A program made the position numbers and the translations under genes. Source: Nocardioides massiliensis (GTDB lineage: Bacteria; Actinomycetota; Actinomycetes; Propionibacteriales; Nocardioidaceae). From it: DNA of 64,000 nt. Below, piece after piece: positions 62,258 through 64,000 of the stretch. The notes under the pieces were generated by a model. The model was not told the origin of the DNA. It saw only the letters and a list, made by a program, of their open reading frames with translations, and did not search any database. Positions within the stretch are counted from its first letter, which is position 1. The number at the start of each line of letters is the position of its first letter. The DNA is taken from contig NZ_JAUSQM010000001.1 in the NCBI RefSeq assembly GCF_030811215.1, positions 930,001 through 994,000 on the forward strand. The letters are read 5' to 3'.

Positions 62258-63531
62258 CCGGTCACCGGCTCCAGGACGGTCCGACCCTGCAGGTAGGGCT
62301 GGAGGGCGGCCGGGATGCGCACGGAGCCGTCGGCCTGCTGGTGGGTCTCGAGGATCGCGACGATGGCGCGCGGGATCGCCACGAGCGTGCCGTTGAGCGT
62401 GGCCACCGGCGTCGTGCCGTGCTCGCCGCGGGTGCGGATGTCGAGGCGGCGGGACTGGAAGTCGGTGCAGTTGGAGGTCGAGGTGAGCTCGCGGTACTTG
62501 CCCTGGCTGGGGATCCACGCCTCGCAGTCGAACTTGCGCTGTGCCGAGAGCCCGAGGTCGCCGGCGGCCACGTCGATCACGCGGTAGGCGAGCTCGAGCT
62601 TGTCGAGCCACTCCAGCTCCTGGGCGAGCAGCCGCTGGTGCTCGGCCTCGGACTCCTCGAGCGTCGTGTAGGAGAACATCTCCACCTTGTCGAACCAGTG
62701 GACCCGGAAGATCCCCCGGGTGTCCTTGCCGTGCGAGCCTGCCTCCTTGCGGTAGCAGGGGCTGAACGCGACGTAGCGGCGCGGCAACGACCCGGCGTCC
62801 AGGATCTCGTCGGAGTGGTACGCCGCCAGCGGCACCTCCGAGGTGCCGACGAGGTAGGTGTCCTGGCCCTCGATGCGGTAGACGTCGTCGGCAGCCTGGC
62901 CGAGGAAGCCCGTGCCCTCCATCGCGCGCGGCTTGACCAGGGTCGGGGGGATCATCGCGGTGAAACCGGCCGCCCGCGCCTGGTCCATCGCCATGTTGAC
63001 CAGCGCCAGCTCGAGGTCGGCGCCGGGGCCGGTGAGGTAGTAGAACCGGCTGCCCGACACCTTCGCGCCGCGCTCGACGTCGATGGCGCCGAGCATCCGG
63101 CCGAGCTCGAGGTGGTCGCGCGGCTCGAACCCCTCGGCGGCGAAGTCGCGCTTGGTGCCGCGCTCCTCGAGGAGGACGAAGTCGTCCTCGCCGCCCGCTG
63201 GGGCGGCCTCGGCGGCCGGGTTGGGGATCGTGCTGAGGATGCGCCGGTAGGTCTCCTCGGCCTCGTGCTGGGCGGCCTCGGCGGCCTTCACCTCGGCCGA
63301 CAGCGCCTTGGTGCGCTCCAGGAGCGCGGCCTTCTCCTCTCCCTGAGCCTGGGCGACCTGCTTGCCCAGCCCCTTCTGCTCGGCGCGCAGCTCTTCGAAG
63401 GCGCTGATCGAGCGGCGCCGCGCCTCGTCGGCCGCGAGCGCCTCGTCGACCACGGACGCGGACAGGCCGCGCTTGGTCTGGGCAGCGCGGAGCAGGTCGG
63501 GATCCTCACGGAGCAGGCGCGGGTCGATCAT
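62254..63531 (-). CDS. serS: Seryl-tRNA synthetase
   Basis: 425 residues. An N-terminal tRNA-binding coiled coil (residues ~30-110: [20 protein letters not shown] onward) and a class II catalytic core: [14 protein letters not shown], motif 2 [32 protein letters not shown], and motif 3 [18 protein letters not shown]. It charges both tRNA-Ser species found in this window. Confidence 0.97.
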   Translation of the reverse strand: MIDPRLLREDPDLLRAAQTKRGLSASVVDEALAADEARRRSISAFEELRAEQKGLGKQVAQAQGEEKAALLERTKALSAEVKAAEAAQHEAEETYRRILSTIPNPAAEAAPAGGEDDFVLLEERGTKRDFAAEGFEPRDHLELGRMLGAIDVERGAKVSGSRFYYLTGPGADLELALVNMAMDQARAAGFTAMIPPTLVKPRAMEGTGFLGQAADDVYRIEGQDTYLVGTSEVPLAAYHSDEILDAGSLPRRYVAFSPCYRKEAGSHGKDTRGIFRVHWFDKVEMFSYTTLEESEAEHQRLLAQELEWLDKLELAYRVIDVAAGDLGLSAQRKFDCEAWIPSQGKYRELTSTSNCTDFQSRRLDIRTRGEHGTTPVATLNGTLVAIPRAIVAILETHQQADGSVRIPAALQPYLQGRTVLEPVTG

Positions 63532-63560
63532 GGGCTCAGGCTATCCGCGCGGCGCAGGAG

Positions 63561-64000
63561 TCACGGACCCGGGAAGATCACGTCCAGCTCCGCCTCGTCG
63601 TCCTCGCTCGGTGTCCAGCACACGGCAGCGGCGTTGGTGCGCACCTGCTCGGGGGTGGTCGCCCCGGCGATCACGCTGCCGACGGTCGGGCGGGAGGCCA
63701 GCCACGAGAAGGCGACCTGCACCTCGGTCAGGTCGCGCTCCGCGGCGAACCGGGAGTACGCCGCCAGCTGGTCCCAGTCGGCGGCCTCCAGCAGGTGCGG
63801 GCGCGCCGCGAGCCGGCTGCCCTCCGGGGCCCTGCCGTCGGCGTACTTGCCGGTGAGCAGGCCACTGGCGAGCGGGAAGAACGGCAGCGTGCCCACGCCG
63901 AAGTGCTCGGCAGCAGGGATCTGCTCGCGCTCGGCTCCGCGCTTGAGCAGGCTGTACTCGATCTGGCTGGACACGAACCGCTGCGTGCCGAGCTCGCGGG
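63561..64000 (-). CDS. Aldo/keto reductase, C-terminal part (5' end outside window)
   Basis: The last ~146 residues, open at the window edge. It reads FVSSQIEYSLLKRGAEREQI, FGVGTLPFFPLASGLLTGKY and VAFSWLASRPTVGSVIAGAT, the typical C-terminal part of NADPH-dependent aldo/keto reductases (YakC/PhdA-like group), and ends DEAELDVIFPGP. The catalytic Tyr/Lys/Asp lie in the missing N-terminal half. Confidence 0.9.
   Translation of the reverse strand, partial: RELGTQRFVSSQIEYSLLKRGAEREQIPAAEHFGVGTLPFFPLASGLLTGKYADGRAPEGSRLAARPHLLEAADWDQLAAYSRFAAERDLTEVQVAFSWLASRPTVGSVIAGATTPEQVRTNAAAVCWTPSEDDEAELDVIFPGP

Overview
The window is high-GC actinobacterial DNA. Short-spaced, stop/start-overlapping operons, many GTG starts, a CobN plus ChlI/ChlD-type cobaltochelatase and a bacterial proteasome activator (Bpa) all fit Actinobacteria. 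Nocardioidaceae is my best guess for the family; that is inference from gene style, not from a search.

Region 1 (1-11.4 kb) is an insertion-sequence graveyard. It holds a ferredoxin/ferredoxin-reductase pair cut off from its oxygenase partner, an ISL3 remnant, and one IS3-family element (2358-11379) that has been invaded repeatedly. A recombinase-in-trio (RIT) element of three tyrosine recombinases sits inside the IS3 orfB. An IS1380 element sits inside ritA, with a clean 5-bp target duplication. An IS30 element sits near the right end of the RIT. An IS110 element sits at the IS3 orfA/orfB junction. The IS110 leader can be read as a bridge RNA: both guide loops match the real target and donor sequences of this very insertion.

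Region 2 (11.6-35.0 kb) is a nearly complete aerobic cobalamin locus. It encodes cobN, cobF, cobQ, cobK, btuF/btuC/btuD uptake genes, a CbiX-like/2Fe-2S protein, cobD, a cobB-cobC fusion, cobO, cobA, a chlI-chlD fusion, cobL, cobM, a cobI-cobJ fusion, cobH and cobG. Four cobalamin riboswitches drive it: upstream of cobN, of btuF, of chlID and of cobG. The late nucleotide-loop genes (cobU/P, cobS, cobT) are not in the window. CobG ends before its usual 4Fe-4S domain.

Region 3 (35.2-46.9 kb) carries tRNA-Arg, a divergent PEPCK-like protein with altered metal ligands, an ArsR regulator, a canonical GTP-PEPCK, and a LuxR/TrmB-like regulator convergent with a small secreted peptide that ends in two DTGWDF repeats. 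It continues with a membrane metallophosphoesterase, a cupin, an acyl-CoA dehydrogenase, tRNA-Ser(GCT), an SDR, a PH-like membrane protein and an enoyl-CoA hydratase.

Region 4 (46.9-64 kb) starts with an IS481 element bordering tRNA-Ser(TGA). Housekeeping genes follow: a biotinyl-domain protein, a membrane protein, a nitrilase-family hydrolase, MobA-like and DUF6457-like proteins, a quinone oxidoreductase, bpa, a secreted TIMP/NTR-like protein, HAD phosphatases, the methionine genes metW-metX and metY, a glycosyltransferase/GtrA cluster, serS, and an aldo/keto reductase that runs off the end.
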